Shown: positions 24,721 to 38,699, counted from the first letter of the stretch. The stretch: DNA of 64,000 nt from Cladocopium goreaui (GCA_947184155.2 CAMXCT020000913.1:199881-263880), one strand, 5' to 3'. Notes: generated by a model from the letters alone, not told the origin. Translations and numbers: made by a program.

Positions 24721-27700
24721 AGCCTCGATGCAGCCACTCCAATACTATTTACGAGATCCAGTTGCAAAAGACAATAGTATTACGCATGCAGCCGCGGCAC
24801 CAAGCAACCTTGACGCAGCCACTCCAATGCGATCTGAAGCCGCAGATTCAAGAAACGCAAAGAACTACGCAACACATAGACGCAACAACTCGTTCCAGAA
24901 CACAGAGGAGGAACCCATTAATGTCGGTCTCTGATTAGTAGCTAGGTTCGCTATTGTGGCAATTTTTTCCAAACTATTCTGAAACCCATGTATTATTTGG
25001 AGGGTTCACTTTTGTGGCCCAAAAAAAATTGGGAGAGCTTTTTTTTGGAAAAAAAACAGCCTGTAATTGCTGAGAGGCAGACTACAAGTACTCCAAGCAC
25101 TACAAGTACCACAAGTTCATCGGCAAAAAACAATTTTAGTTAGATTTCAATTGTAGCCAATTGAAATCCTTACTTAAGTGAGGATTTGCTTTTCTCTTGG
25201 GAAGAAAATTTTTGACTTTCCACTTTAAAGAGAGTCCAGATATTGTTTTGGGGGGGCCTCACACTAATCAGGAACCAACATTATCTCCGGAACGACCGCA
25301 GCCGCACCCGCACGGAAAAATACATGGTTTTGTGCTCCGGCTTCCTCCCCAACACAAGCCCCATGAAACATTCATGCAGCCATTGCAATACGTTTTGCAG
25401 CATCATGTAGCAAACCTGCATCTCTCTACACACATGGCAACGCCAGATCACAACAATCATGCAGCCATTCAATTGCGATCTGCAACCACAGATTCAAGAA
25501 ACGCAAAGAACTATGCACACAGGACCAACCACTCGTTGCAGGACACAGATCGGAATCCATTACGTCCGGAACGACCGCAGCCGTGTCCGCCGCGCGAGGT
25601 ACCCTTCATCGCCGGCTGCAGCCACTTTACAGGCAAAGTGCACGGTTTCGTGCTCCGGATTCCTGCCCAACACAAGCCCCATGCAACATTCATGCAGCCA
25701 TTACAATGCATTTTGCAACATCATGTAACCAACCTGCATCACTCTACGCGCATGGCAACACCAGATCACAACAATCATGCAGCCATACCAATGCGATCTG
25801 CGACCGCAGATTCAAGAAACGCATATAGAATTAAGCACATATAGACACAACCGCTGGTTGCAGAACACAGAGGAGGACCGATTACGTCCGGAAGGACTGC
25901 AGCCGCACCCGCTGCACACACGAGGTACCTTTCATCGCCGGCTGCAGCCACTTTACACGCAAAGTGCACGGTTTCGTGCTCCGGCTTCCTCCCCCAACAC
26001 AAGCCCCATGCAACATGCATGCAGCCATTACAATGCGTTTTGCAGCGTCATGTAACCAACCTGCATCTCTCTACGCGCATGGCAACACCAGACCACAACA
26101 ATCATGCAGCCATTCCACTGCGATCTGCAACCGCAGGTTCAAGAAACGCATATAGAACTAAGCACATATAGACACAACAGCTGGTTGCAGAACACAGAGG
26201 AGGAACCGATTACGTCCGGAACGACCGCAGCCGCATCCGCCGCGCGAGGTACCCTTCATCGCCGGCTGCAGCCACTTTACAGGCAAAGTGCACGGTTTTG
26301 TGCTCCGGCTTCCTCCCCAACACAAGCCCCTTGCAACATGCATGCAGCCATTACAATGCGTTTTGCATCGTTTTGCAGCATCATGTAACCAACCTGCATC
26401 TCTCTACACTCTACACACATGGCAACACCAGATCACAACAATCATGCAGCCATTCCACTGCGATCTGCAACCGCAGAATCAAGAAACGCAAAGAACTATA
26501 CGCACCTTGAAATTCATACTACCAAAATATGTTGGTCGTTTGTGTCGGTACTATTTTGTTTGGTCGGTTCTTCGAAATCCAGGCGTTTCACAAAAAACAT
26601 ATACGAACTTGATGAGGGCTATAGGCGATATGCGAAGAAAATAGGCGATGCGTCTGGCCTTCCATTGGTTCTACCTTAAATCCAGGTCACTCCTGCTTGT
26701 TTACGTGGGTGCGATTTCTGACTCCTATACTGACTACTTTTTATCTCGATGCCTTGCAAAAAATACTGCGGAACTAGCTATGTAAACACAAGCCAAAAAC
26801 CAAGTTTTCTGGATTTGCGGGCGTTTGCGGGTTTTTGCGGGCGTTTTGCGGATTTTTGCGGGATGTTTGCGGGGCGTTTTGGTCGCGTGTTTTTGTTTTT
26901 TACAGATTCTGTGCGAAAGTGCTTTGAACAGTTTAAAAGTAGGCGGGGTTGCGGAGTCAGACCTGCATACCCAACTCCAATGAACTACTCTGGCAGCCTC
27001 AAAAATTGCTACTTACATGCGGGGGAGATGGGAGGAAAATATGAAGAAGCATTCAAAATTATCCAATTTCCATGGTTTTTGGGCGTTTCAGTTTTTGATG
27101 ACGATCCCAAAAAAACTAGGCGGCTCCGACGATAATTGGTAAACAACCAAAAGGGTCAAAATATATCAAAATATAGTAGGCGTTTGAAGATCCAGGCACA
27201 TATAGACAGAGCCACTCGTTGCAGAACACAGAGGAGGAACACATTACGTCCGGAACGACCGCAGCCGCACCCGCCGCACACACGAGGTACCTTTCATCGC
27301 CGGCTGCAGCCACTTTACACGCAAAGTGCACGGTCTCATGCTCCGGCTTCCTCCCCAACACAAGCCCCTTGCAACATGCATGCAGCCATTACAATGCGTT
27401 TTGCAGCGTCATGTAACCAACCTGCATCTCTCTACGCGCATGGCAACACCAGATTCAACAATCATGCAGCCATTCCACTGCGATCTGCAACCGCAAGTTC
27501 AAGAAACGCATATAGAACTAAGCACATATAGACACAACAGCTGGTTGCAGAACACAGAGGAGGAACCGATTACGTCCGGAACGACCGCAGCCGCATCCGC
27601 CGCGCGAGGTACCCTTCATCGCCGGCTGCAGCCACTTTACAGGCAAAGTGCATGGTTTCGTGCTCCGGATTCCTCCCCAACACAAGCCCCATGCAACATT

Positions 27701-28700
27701 GATGCAGCCATTACAATGAATTTTGCAACATCATGTAGCAAACCTGCATCTCTCTACATACATGGCAAGACCAGATCACATCTGACAATCATGCAGCCAT
27801 TCCAATGCGATCAGCAACCGCAGATTCAAGAAACGCAGAAAGAACTACGCACATAGACACCACCACTCGTTGCAGAACACAGAGGAGAAACCCATTATGT
27901 CCGGAACGACCGCAGCCACATCCGCCGCACACGACGAGGTACCTTTCATCGCCGGCTGCAGCCACTTTACCTAGAAAATCCAAGGTTTCGTGCTCCGGCT
28001 TCCTCCCCAACAAGCCCCATGCAACATGCATGCAACCATGACAATACGTTTTGCAGCATCATGTAGCAAACCTGCATCTCTCTACACTCTACACACATGG
28101 CAACACCAGATCACAACAATCATGCGGCCATTCCAATGCGATCCGCAACCACAAATTCAAGAAACGCAAAGAACTACGCACACAGGACCAACCACTCGTT
28201 GCAGGACACAGATCGGAAGCCATTACGTCCGGAACGACCGCAGCCGCACCCGCCGGACACACGAGGTACCTTTCATCGCAGGCTGCAGCCACTTTACACG
28301 CAAAGTGCACGGTCTCATGCTCCGACTTCCTCCCCAACACAAGCCCCATGCAACATTCATGCAGCCATTACAACGCGTTTTGCAGCATCACGTAACAAAC
28401 CTGCATCTCTAGACACATGGCAACACCAGATCACAACAATCATGCAGACATTCCAATGCGATCCCTAACCACAGATTCAAAAACGCATGCAACTACTCAC
28501 ACACGAACACAACCACTCGTTGCAGAACACAGAGGAGGAACACATTACGTCCGGAACGACCGCAGCCGCACCCGCCGCACACAGGAGGTACCTTTCATCG
28601 CCGGCTGCAAACACTTTACACGCAAAGTGCACGGTTTCGTGCTCCGACTTCCTCCCCGACACAAGCCCCATGCAACATTCATGCAGCCATTACAAAGTCA
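24720..28700. repeat. ~325-bp satellite array, about nine copies
   Basis: Copies marked by TCCGGAACGACCGCAGCC begin near 25280, 25564, 25888 (variant), 26214, 27249, 27576, 27899, 28227 and 28549. Spacing within runs is 322-328 bp. Shared blocks include GGTACCTTTCATCGCCGGCT, TTCCTCCCCAACACAAGCCC, CATGCAGCCATTACAATGCG and CAGATTCAAGAAACGCAAAG. Rich in CA and ATGCAT. Three plus frames are largely open but codon content looks non-protein. The first part (24720-25280) is degenerate. Confidence 0.9.
26500..27190. other. ~0.7-kb unique insertion inside the satellite
   Basis: The regular 325-bp spacing jumps to 1035 bp between the copies at 26214 and 27249. The extra sequence is unrelated and contains a TTTGCGGG-type run at about 26815-26880. 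It could be an inserted element or ancestral flank trapped by duplication. No terminal repeats are obvious. Confidence 0.55.
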
Positions 28701-28895
28701 CCACTTCCCAAAGTCACCAGTTTCCTCCGTCACCACTTCCCTTCGTCACCACCTCCCTTCCCTTCGTCACTACTTCCCTGTGCACCACTTCTCCCCAAAG
28801 CCACCACACTCCCTTCGTCACCACTTCCCAAAGTCACCACACTCCCTTTGTCACCACCTCCCTTCGTCACCACTTCCCTGAGCCTCCCACAGCCC
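28690..28895. repeat. CCCTTCGTCACCACTTCCC repeats
   Basis: Irregular 14-30 bp units of CTTCGTCACCACTTCCC and CCAAAGTCACCAC link the 325-bp satellite to the following 44-bp array. Confidence 0.7.
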
Positions 28896-28904
28896 TTCAA
28901 TGTC

Positions 28905-29620
28905 AATTCTTTTTTGATGTTTATGTGATGTCAATTCTCACACCGCCCTTCATCAATGTCAAGTCCCTTGTGATGTATTGTTACGTGATGCCAAGTCTCG
29001 CACCACCTTTCATCAATGTCAATGCTTTTGTAATGTATTGTTATGTGATGCCAAGTCGCACACCACTCTTCATCAACGTCAAGTCTTACAATTCTATTTG
29101 TCCGTAGTGCGGAAGTATTACCTCCCAACTTCCTTTGATGATAATGTAAAGTCTCACACCACCCTTCATTGAGTGAATTGGTGTGTGATCTGAAGTCTCA
29201 CACCACCCTTCATTGAGTGTATTGTTATGTGATGTAAAGTCTCGCACCACCCTTCATTGAGCGTATTGCTATGTGATGTGAAGTCTCACACCGTATTGTT
29301 ATGTGATGTAAAGTCTCGCACCACCCTTCATTGAGCGTATTGCTATGTGATGTGAAGTCTCACAACACCCTTCATTGAGTGTATTGCTATGTGATGTGAA
29401 GTCTCACACAGTATTGTTATGTGATGTAAAGTCTCACACCACCCTTCATTGAGTGTATTGCTATGTGATGTGAAGTCTCACACAGTATTGTTATGTGATG
29501 TAAAGTTTCACACCACCCTTCATTGAGTGTATTGCTATGTGATGTGAAGTCTCACACCACCCTTCATTGAGTGTATTGTTATGTGATGTAAAGTCTCACA
29601 CCACCCGTCATCAGGTAAGA
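28905..29620. repeat. 44-bp minisatellite with truncated 30-bp units
   Basis: Units contain TATTGTTATGTGATGTAAAG, TCTCACACCACCCTTCATTG and AGT, about 44 bp. Several copies stop early (TCTCACACAGTATTG), giving 30-bp units that alternate with full ones around 29280-29490. The left end is more diverged. Confidence 0.85.
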
Positions 29621-29881
29621 ATCATCCGTAACTCGGAAGATTGCTTCCCAACTTCCTTTGATTATATATATATATAGGACTAAACTCATCTAAATTCTGT
29701 GGTCCCATAGGGCTGAAATTTTGACCCGTACCCAACAAGATATTTTGCTTCCAATCATTCTGCTAAAACTGAGCATTGTAAAAATATGAGTTGGCTCGCA
29801 ATTTGAGATTTGGGCTTTACCTGCACATTTTCAACCAAACCCATATCCTATTGGAAGGTTTCTGATGTTCAACCGTCACCT

Positions 29882-32800
29882 TCAATCGTTGCCCAGTGAA
29901 CCACCGTCTCCCTCCGGCGCCTTCCCAAAACAGCGAGACAAAGCGCGTCCGGCAGCTGATCGGAGGCCCCACTCGCCATGTAGCATGTAGGAGCACAGGG
30001 CAAGAATTCTTGGATCATTCTGCTCCAGCACGTTGATTGAATCGATGTTGCAAGTCAGAAGCTTCCTGAAATCAAGATCTGAAGGATCCTTTTCAGTCAG
30101 CAAATCCTCCACAGCCTTGGCGCCCTTCTGCTTGAGTTTCTGCAAGTGAAACCAAGGTGACGAAGCTAGAAAGCCATAGGAATTCATTTGAACTTCCTTC
30201 TTAAAGCTGAGCCATGCCAGTGCTTTGACGAGGTCTAGTTCCATTTCTTCTGGTGGAAGTAGGTCTGCCCAGTCTAAAGCTTTCATCTGAATCTTTTTTT
30301 CACTCTCCTTCACTCGCCAGGCATTCTCAAGGATCAGCCGTTTATCTTTTTCATCAACCAAGCCATTCTTGAAAATGTCGAGCTTCTGAAGTGCGAAAAA
30401 TGGCGCGCGATTGTAACCATACGACGACTGGGTGGACACCTGAGCGCTTGTGCACGAGGCCAGTAATGCTGGAATGTGTTCTTTCATGCGTGGAATCGCA
30501 TCGAATTCGCCAAAGGCCCAAGCAGCAGCCTCGCGCACTGTATCGCTATCTTCCAGTAGCTGGGACAATGAAGGCAAATGAGGCAAAGTTTCCTCTGGGC
30601 GGAGGGGAGGATCAAAAACAAAAGGATACGGATACATGTCTGTTGAAAACAGAGAGCAAAAACAAAACTTAGCCACAGTTGTCAAAGACGTGTCACAAAA
30701 GCATGGGGTTTTTCCGTCAAACGCTTCCCTGAAAAATCTCTGCCAAGATTCGGGGATAGTTCCAAAGATTCCGAAGGTTCGGGCGGCAAGGTTGCGAATC
30801 TGTGGGTCTTCATGTTGAAATTGCTTTACAACAAATGACACCGGGGGAGCAGGCCTCTTCCCAACTTCTTTCATGTTTGCCAACAAGCAACAAGCATAAA
30901 GCTGCGTCCGAACTGATACATCTTGTTTCTCAACGATATTGCAAATGGAACTCACATGTTCACTTGTAAATTGCGGAAGTAGTAGTCTAGCACTCTCCAG
31001 CACGGAATCGAGGAAGGGGTCATGGTACATGCCGTAACTTCTCACACCGCCTGGGTCTTTGTAGGAAACCTTGGATTTGCGATTTAGGAACCCCAAAAAT
31101 AGACAACATATTCCCTATAGATTCCCCAGTGGATTTTCTATTGGAAAAAATTAGAAACATCTTCAGCCAATCCAAGAAACTAGCAAGTTTACAACGGTAT
31201 CAACTACCTGAGGTTCCTGTAGGTAGCCCGCCAACGACAGTAAAACTCGTCGACACTCATCGTTCTTACAATTCTTTAGAGCACTGGGCCATATCTTGGC
31301 AAGGCCGTCCAGTCGACCAAAATACAAGAGCCACTTTGCAACTCCTGACCAGGTATGGAGCCAAACAGGTTCAAGTTGCTCTTTTTCTGCTTTCTCAACC
31401 TTTTCGATCACAGCGAGAACTTTGTCATCAAAGATTTCGTCAGCATCTGAGCCCATCCATCTGATTGCAAAAAGAGCCCTAGTGAGCATTGTATCTGTGC
31501 TATCAAAGTAGTCACTCGAGGCCAATTGCTTGTGAACAAGCCTCACACCAATGTCCCCTTTGAATCCCAAAGCCCACCATGCAGCCTGCCGAACATCTAC
31601 GGATTCATCTTCGAAAGCTACCCGTGGCAGTTCTTGCGCGTGACCTTCAAACTTCTCCCATGAAACCATGACCATAGACCGGCAAGCAGCTTCGCGCATC
31701 ATGTGATCTTTGTGTGAGAAAATCTCTGGCTTGCAAACGGAGAGTACTGCAACAGCAGTCTCCTCCGTACCAATTCTGCCCAGGATTTTGAAGGCACGTT
31801 CTTGGTCTCTGGGGCTTCCCGTCGTCAAGAGATTCAAAAATGTCTGTGTCAATGGTCGTGCCAATTCCCCGAGCTCATCTGGTCTGACAGCCTTGCTGTT
31901 GTTAAGGTCAATGCTCCCCTCATTGATCCCTCGCAAGGTGAGTAAATCACTGTTCTGAAAGAATGAAAACGTCTCCTAGGTGGTCAGGTCAGGCCCTCTA
32001 GAAAAGTAATTAATCATTCTCCGCGATTCTGGCCCTGATCATCCCATTATATTATATATATATATTTGTTTATTTTATTGAGACATACATATATATATAT
32101 ATATATCATACCAGATTTCTCAACCATTGTTTCTGGCTGGACATATCTTGGTTCGGCTGAAAAAATGGGTTTGCCGAAAAAACAAGGCATCTCCCCCATG
32201 GTTTCCACGTACATGGTAATTCTGGGGGTAAGGACGGACCCATGACAAAGCCAAAGAAATTAACCAAACACCAAGCTTCCCACTTCTTCTGCAAAGCTTC
32301 CGCTTCGTGAAAGCTGATCTCTGTGCTGGCACAGTACGCCAAAACAGCTTCACGCATGCGCGTACCCTCCACATGTTGCCTGGTTGGTGGCTGAATGCCC
32401 TGAAAAAATATTCCGAATCATGTGTCAACATCCCAGGTAAGGGGTGAAAAATTAGATGAAAACAACAAACAATGATATGACCAACCAGTTGCACAATGTC
32501 TATCTCAACCCCGGAGTCTGAGCGGACAAGGGGCAAACCTCAGCATCAAGCGGGGGAAAATTGGCTGAATCTAGAGGTCAGACGCCCATCTTCAAGACTT
32601 TGTGGCAGTGATTTTGAATATTTTTCATAGGTTGGAATATCTGTCCGAGTCACCATTGGAGGCCTTCTCCTGCACTCTGCTCCAAAGGTATTGCTCAGCT
32701 GCTTGCCGGGCCCCTCTGGCTGCCTCATCTGATCGTAAAATCTCCCCTAAGATGTGCATCCGTGGGTCCTCTGCATGCTCCGATAGAGCATTTGTGTAGT

Positions 32801-35800
32801 GATAATGGCAAATCCTCAGGACGTCCTCACAGCAAAGCTTAGGCTGCTAGTTCTTACCACCAAAGGCTGGCCGTAACGCAACCTAACCCAGAATTTACAT
32901 GCGATTACCTCAAAAAGCACTCTGATCGATGCACTCCAATATTCCACAAGTATAAATTCTATGGATTGTCTGGGTCATCCGGAACCTATCTAAAGCCCAA
33001 GCCATCCTAAGAAATCCTGCGCTCACCCAGAATCCGGCAATTAGATAGAAACCCTCCACGCAGATTGTTCAAAACACGGTGTGTGGTAAACTTATCCCAA
33101 AAAATCAAAGGAGGGTGGCCATAGATGAGTTCTGGCTTGCAATCTCTTTGAACACCAAAATGCTTACTTGGGTGTTCAGGGCTCTGTCAAAACCGATCGA
33201 TCAAGAGGCAAGGGTCAAGAATGTCAACTGTTTGCATCCAACCGTCATTGGGAATCGTGATTTTGGCCACCATAATTCGCCTCTTTTCATGGTTGTATGA
33301 CCATCCCTCGTATGGGATGATAAGGAACTTGTTGCCCATGTCCCAACACTCAACATTGAATCTGTCACGTAGGAATGAGCTCATATACGTTACATCTACA
33401 GTACCCGGGGTCGCCAAGAAATGTGAACTGTTGACTATGGAACATATTGGGCCTGTGCGAAAATGTCATCATTTTCCCTATTGGATTGGCCATGTGGGGA
33501 AGGCATTCACCGTCAGACACTGCCCCCTGTCCTGCACATTGTTCCTGGAGATGCACCTGAGGGGCCAAGGCACACCGTTCATGGCCATCCAGGTCAAACA
33601 GATGGGTCTGCCCACGAATATACAAATCGTCTTGGACAAGGCCACGCAGATGTTCACAACAATGAAGGGTGAGATGGCGGCACCTGAACCCCCCAGAGGG
33701 TGGATAAAAATCATGTGGGGATGCGGGAAAACCTGAAATATCATGGAGTATCACTGCTTTATGGGTGTTGATGTTGATTCAAATGTTATGTGTGAGACCC
33801 AAAGAATTTGGGGGTTGATCCCCCACTTTTTGTCGCCAAAATCAAGAAAAACAAAGTTACTAACCATAGGATTCGGGGTGTTTTCTCTAACATGCTCAGA
33901 CAAACCTGCCTTCTGTGTAGTAAGAATAGCCCGTAAAGAACAAGGCCACCGAAAGCTGTGGTAAATCCTCCAGAAGGCAAAGCATTCTGCGGTGCTCTCG
34001 CGTTGCTTCCTCCACTTGTTTTACACACATCACCATCATTTTGTGAAAGAAAGAGGTTCTTTTCGATGTCTCTTCATCCGTAGCCGTACCCGAATTTACA
34101 CCTTTTTGACCCCCATCCCTTGGCAACGGCCAATAGGATGCTCTCATCAGCTCCTCTGTGACTGGGTTCAAGTAGTTATTCAAATTCGGCACAATCATGG
34201 TGAGGATCACAATGGCGGAGCACCTTTGCTGACCAAAGACATCTCCCCTGCGAACATCTAAGTCAAATTTGACAAAGGGGTGCACCAACCCCAAAAAGAT
34301 GCGGAAAATGGATTCATCACTAATTAGTTTCGTGAGTTAAAATAACCCACAAAAAGACACTCCGAAAAGGAGTTCATTATATATATATACACATTATGTA
34401 TGGCCTAAATATTGTAACAGTGGCACAAAATGGAACACCATTTGGAGCACGATAAAAATAACAAAAATCAAGTATATAAACCTCCTGTGTTTGTGCCAAT
34501 ATGATATGCTTTGATTGGATCTAAAATTATATACATGTTCAATATTCAATGTATTTAGTATTCCGTATTCAATACGTTTCTAGGTTTTGGAGGCTGGCTT
34601 AGCTCCGGCCAGATCCTGGCCTAAGCTCCGAAGAGGAAACTAATACAAAACCGCCAGGTTTTTCAGAGCACGAAGATAAAAGAACAATAACATGGACGAC
34701 TTTCAACACAATTCAAACCATACAGCGCGATTTGGCACACGACAAACCGGAAAAAAACCATGCGTTGGAGCACGACTTGGCGCACGACAAACCCCGAAAA
34801 AAAACAGGCATTTGGAACACGATTTGGTGCTCGACAAACCGGAAAAAAACATGCATTGGAGCAAGATGTGAATTTGGTGCACGACAAACCGTGAAAAGAA
34901 ACACGCATTCATTTGGAGCACGATTTGGTGCACGAGAAACCGCGCAAAAAAAAACACGGTTTGGTGCAGGGCAGAGGAAACAATTTACTGGACATCCGGT
35001 CCGGTTTCGTTTGATTTCACAGCTGTTTGAAGCAGTGTATTTCTGAAAGGACAATATTGTGCTCCAAATGGTGGTATCTTTGGTGCTTCTTCTATTTCAA
35101 CTTATATCAGGAAAAACACGTTTTTTTAGCACCATTTGGTGCACGAAGAAACCAATTCAAAATACAAGTATATAGCAATCCTCAAATTTTGTCAGTACTA
35201 TGTCAATACCTTCGTGAAAGATGGATCATTGCAAACATTGCAGAGTAACCACCAGCAACCATTCCCCAAAAGGCACACCAGGCCAGGAACCACAAAGTAG
35301 AACACGAGTTGGTGCAAGACAAACCGCGAAAAAAACAAGGCAACCGATTGACTCGCCGCCCTTGTAAGGGTGATGTGATGAATTTGAAATTGTGATTCTT
35401 GAGGCTAAGAAACAAAATGAGCTGGTATTTGTGGGATTTGTGAAATAATGTTTGCAACATGGACATTCATTTCGATTGGCAGGCGTGTGACTCAAGTGTC
35501 AAAATTTGCGTTTCGCCTGCGCAGTGAATCGATTTTGCTCTTCAAGGGTTGAAAAAAAACATTAGAAAATTATGATTTTCAATCATCCCAGGCAAACATC
35601 CACCCATCCATTTTTTCCTCTTCTCGAAGCTTCAGTGCCCGAGTGCTTTTGACAACGCAGCGGCCACAGAGTCCAACAAGGCCACATTATGAAGCCATGT
35701 CCAACTGTAAGCCCAAGAGTACTTTTTTTTCGTACACTTGCTGGTTTTTCTTGTGGAGCATGGACATTGGTCTCCATTTTTTGACGTGTTTCCATGTACC

Positions 35801-37736
35801 ATCCTTGTGTCGAGTGCCAGCAACAATGGTTCCATGGGATTTGCCCCGCAAACGACCTCGAAAATGATAAGTCTTATAGTATTTTTTGTTGACTTGGGCC
35901 ATCTTGAATCTTTTGTGAGGGTAATCCTTGTTACAACTCGTCAGGAACTTTCATACACCCCCCCCACCCGCTGATGAAAATATACGGCAGCATGTGCAAC
36001 ATGTTAACAACGGCAACGTGTTCCGTAACGTAAGTGAAGTACTCATCAGGAACGTCAGTCAATACACCCCCCCCACCTCCCTGATGAACATACGACAGCA
36101 TGTGCAACAATGTGCAACATGTTATAGCGAAGGCGAAAATCAAATCCTGTACCCCATTTGGCAGCCTTCATTTTTCAAATTTGCGACCCTTCCAAGGCAC
36201 ATTTACACGCATTGGAGCACGATTTGGTGCGCAACAAGCCGTAAAAACGCGTTGGAGCACGACAAACCGTGAAAAGAAGCACCGTTGGAGCACGATTTGG
36301 TGCACGACAAACCGCGGAAAAAAGCACGCATTGGAGCAATTTGGTGCACGACAAACCGAGAAAAAAAAGCAGCAATCTAATTCTTGCTTCAGCACAGCAG
36401 CAAACGTCGCAAACTAGTAGATGAAGTTTGATGGGAAGTTTGGATAGTGTATGATTCATGTTTGATACTTGGTATGGTTTTGATTCCCAATCCCAGATGG
36501 TTTTGAGAAGTGATTCCCATGTCCTCTTTCTCCTAATATGATGTGTGCAAACCACCACATGTCTACATTGAGCAGAACGACGGGCTATGTTTCCCAATTT
36601 TTGAACCATGGTCATGGTCCCTACAAGCAAAAAAATGAACATGTCCCCAGGCCCAACAATCCTTCAAGAAAAATTGCTCGATTTTATGGTGCTCCTTTTT
36701 GGGGTGGTGTTTAGTAAGGAACCCTTTTACTGACTGTTACAATATTTAGGAAACACCAAATAATACAATATATTTTAGTTTAGTATAGGTTCTGACTCGT
36801 TTTTTTTAGTATAGGTTCTATGTAGGCCCAACATGCATCCAAAATCACAAAAGAAAAATATTGTATGTATTTGTATGTGGCTATTAGTCATCCAGACACA
36901 CATATCCCACAGTGTGGCCCAGGTTGGCATAAATACCAACGGACACGGTGTCCTTTACGAGGTCATAACGTTCACTGATAATGGGACAGATCGAACTCAG
37001 GAATTTCTGTGGCGGAGCTCTGCAAATCAAATGCGTAGCAGCAGCCTCGACAAACCAGAAGGAATAAAGCTCCCAGTCCAAACCATAGACATTGAGATAG
37101 TTTTTGCGACAAGCCCAAAACACCAGTATGAGGCCCAAATATGTATAAGTCATGTGGTAGACAACAAAGCCAACTGTGAGGCGATGCTCGCGTTCAGCAT
37201 CTTGCTCTTTGGCTTCTGCCGGTTTTGCGCTGACCTCTTTGGCCTCGAGAGAAAGTGCCCGAGAACTTTCAAGCAGTGGCTCTGCATGCTCTGCTTCCTC
37301 TGGTTGGACACGACGCTGACGGCACCGTTGACTTTGCAACTTCAAACACAACCTGATCTGTGGTTGAGCCACCCATCTGAAAAAAATAAGCAAATATATA
37401 ATCAATGGGGATCATCATCGATATCCAAGTCATAACATTAGACAAATTTGGTATTGAAATCCATGTGATCGGGGGTCGCCCATTTTAAGAACCCCCCATG
37501 TTGAAAATCGAAAAAAAAAAACGGACACCATCAACCAGCAACATGGTCAGCAGGGTCGATGAACCGTAGATCCACACCGCTGCGCGGGTGCGACTCAACC
37601 GGTCGGCCTCCCCCATTTTGGTTGGGAGCACCTTGACCGGATGGATTGGTGGTCGCAAGTCCGTCATCACGTGCCTCGCCAAAGATATATCCATGGCGGA
37701 TTCCGCACGTTCAAATTCCGGCAAGGACGATTTCAC
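29882..37736 (-). CDS. Gene F: multi-span membrane protein with HEAT-like C-terminal half
   Basis: Well-supported exons with matching phases: 33395-33194, 32969-32909, 32837-32664 (GC donor), 32399-32277 (GC donor), 31954-31208 and 31069-29882 (TGA). The last two encode stacked HEAT/armadillo-like helices, for example DVRQAAWWALGFKGDIGVRL and DSDTVREAAAWAFGEFDAIP. Upstream membrane exons are 33732-33576 (ISPFIVVNICVALSKTICIF), about 34260-33900 (LEDLPQLSVALFF), about 37390-36890 (a Glu/Ala-rich stretch then FVVYHMTYTYLGLILVFWA) and about 37736-37500 (IYGSSTLLTMLLVDGVRFFF). Joins among the membrane exons are approximate, and the 5' end was not found. The family is unrecognised. HEAT repeats usually bind proteins, so a membrane scaffold or transporter-associated role is possible. 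If the 33576/33395 join is wrong, these are two genes. Confidence 0.6.
34720..36385. repeat. Scattered GGTGCACGACAAACCG repeat clusters in a gene F intron
   Basis: Units resembling GGAGCACGATTTGGTGCACG followed by ACAAACCGCGAAAAAAA occur in clusters at about 34725-34960, 35130-35150, 35285-35335 and 36205-36370, separated by unrelated sequence. A separate duplicated block with ACACCCCCCCCACC then GCAGCATGTGCAACATG lies at about 35945-36005 and 36062-36122. Confidence 0.7.
35687..35902 (-). CDS. Possible small basic ORF, 71 aa
   Basis: An ATG-started, Lys/His/Tyr-rich frame begins MAQVNKKYYKTYHFRGRLRG and ends TAA. It sits inside the long repeat-rich intron of gene F. It could be a small retroposed gene or chance. 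No family recognised and no splice context. Confidence 0.25.
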   Translation of the reverse strand: MAQVNKKYYKTYHFRGRLRGKSHGTIVAGTRHKDGTWKHVKKWRPMSMLHKKNQQVYEKKVLLGLQLDMAS

Positions 37737-38699
37737 GTCTGGCGGCGATCTTTCTTAGACTGCCGCCTGTGCCAAAAGGACAAGCCACAAGTCACAAGCG
37801 GCTTCGGTTCATCGAGTATTGAACTCACTGTTGCATGTTTCCCAACACATCCAAATATGTTGTTTTTACCTGCAAATGCCTGCATTGAATCCTGAATCCG
37901 ACCAAATGATACTCATTCACCAACCCAGACCAATGCTGGCACAGTTGCGTTCTTGAGGTAAACATGGCATATAGAAGATGGATTAGTTGAGGCCTATACA
38001 GCACAGATACCTGTAGAAAAAACCAGTGCTTTTAGATGGGTCCTAATTGTTTAGATATTCCATGATATTTCGAGGGGTAACAATTACAAGGAAAACCATT
38101 GTTTCCTGACATTTCCCTGTACAAACCCAGCCAAGGAACATCTGAATCTAGAAGATACAGTATCCTCCAATCCCCCATGTATTAAACACAACCTATAGTG
38201 GCTTCTATATAAATATACATGTACGGAGGTTTCCTAAAATAAGGGTAACCCCAGTCATCATCCGTTTTAAGCCATCGCTTCCTTCACAACGGCTTCGCTC
38301 CGCACGCCTGCAACGTGGCAAGTTCCGCCAGCCAAGAAAACCACGCAGTTGAGGATAGGGTGGAGGTTGGAATGGAAAAATCATGGTTGATATTGGGCTA
38401 ATAATGGCGTAATAATGGTTCATTGAATCTAATATTCAATGTTTAATGATGTTTAATGATATCATACCTTCTGACCCTTAGCTGGGAATGGGGATTTTTA
38501 ATGGTGATCTAACCATCAAACGTGGTTCCACTTAGCCAGCAATAGCATGACGGGATGTTGTAGGTACCCGGTAATCATTCACATAGCAAGTTGGGAAACT
38601 CCCCAAACGAAGTTTGGTGCTTGGGAAAATCGTCTATAAATGGGGGATGTTCAATTGCAAGGTTTGATGATCATGGAGGGTTTTCTGGACTTTAGTGCG

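Noticed and set aside
25197-28881. Several 100-200 codon plus ORFs rich in His, Gln and Ser
   Set aside because: They follow the 325-bp satellite unit and change frame from copy to copy; no splice or start context.
2985-29620. CRISPR-like direct repeats
   Set aside because: The arrays lack unique spacers between constant repeats, and the genome is eukaryotic.
33221-33736. 171-codon plus ORF
   Set aside because: Antisense of two minus-strand gene F exons whose phases join with neighbours; the plus frame shows no motif.
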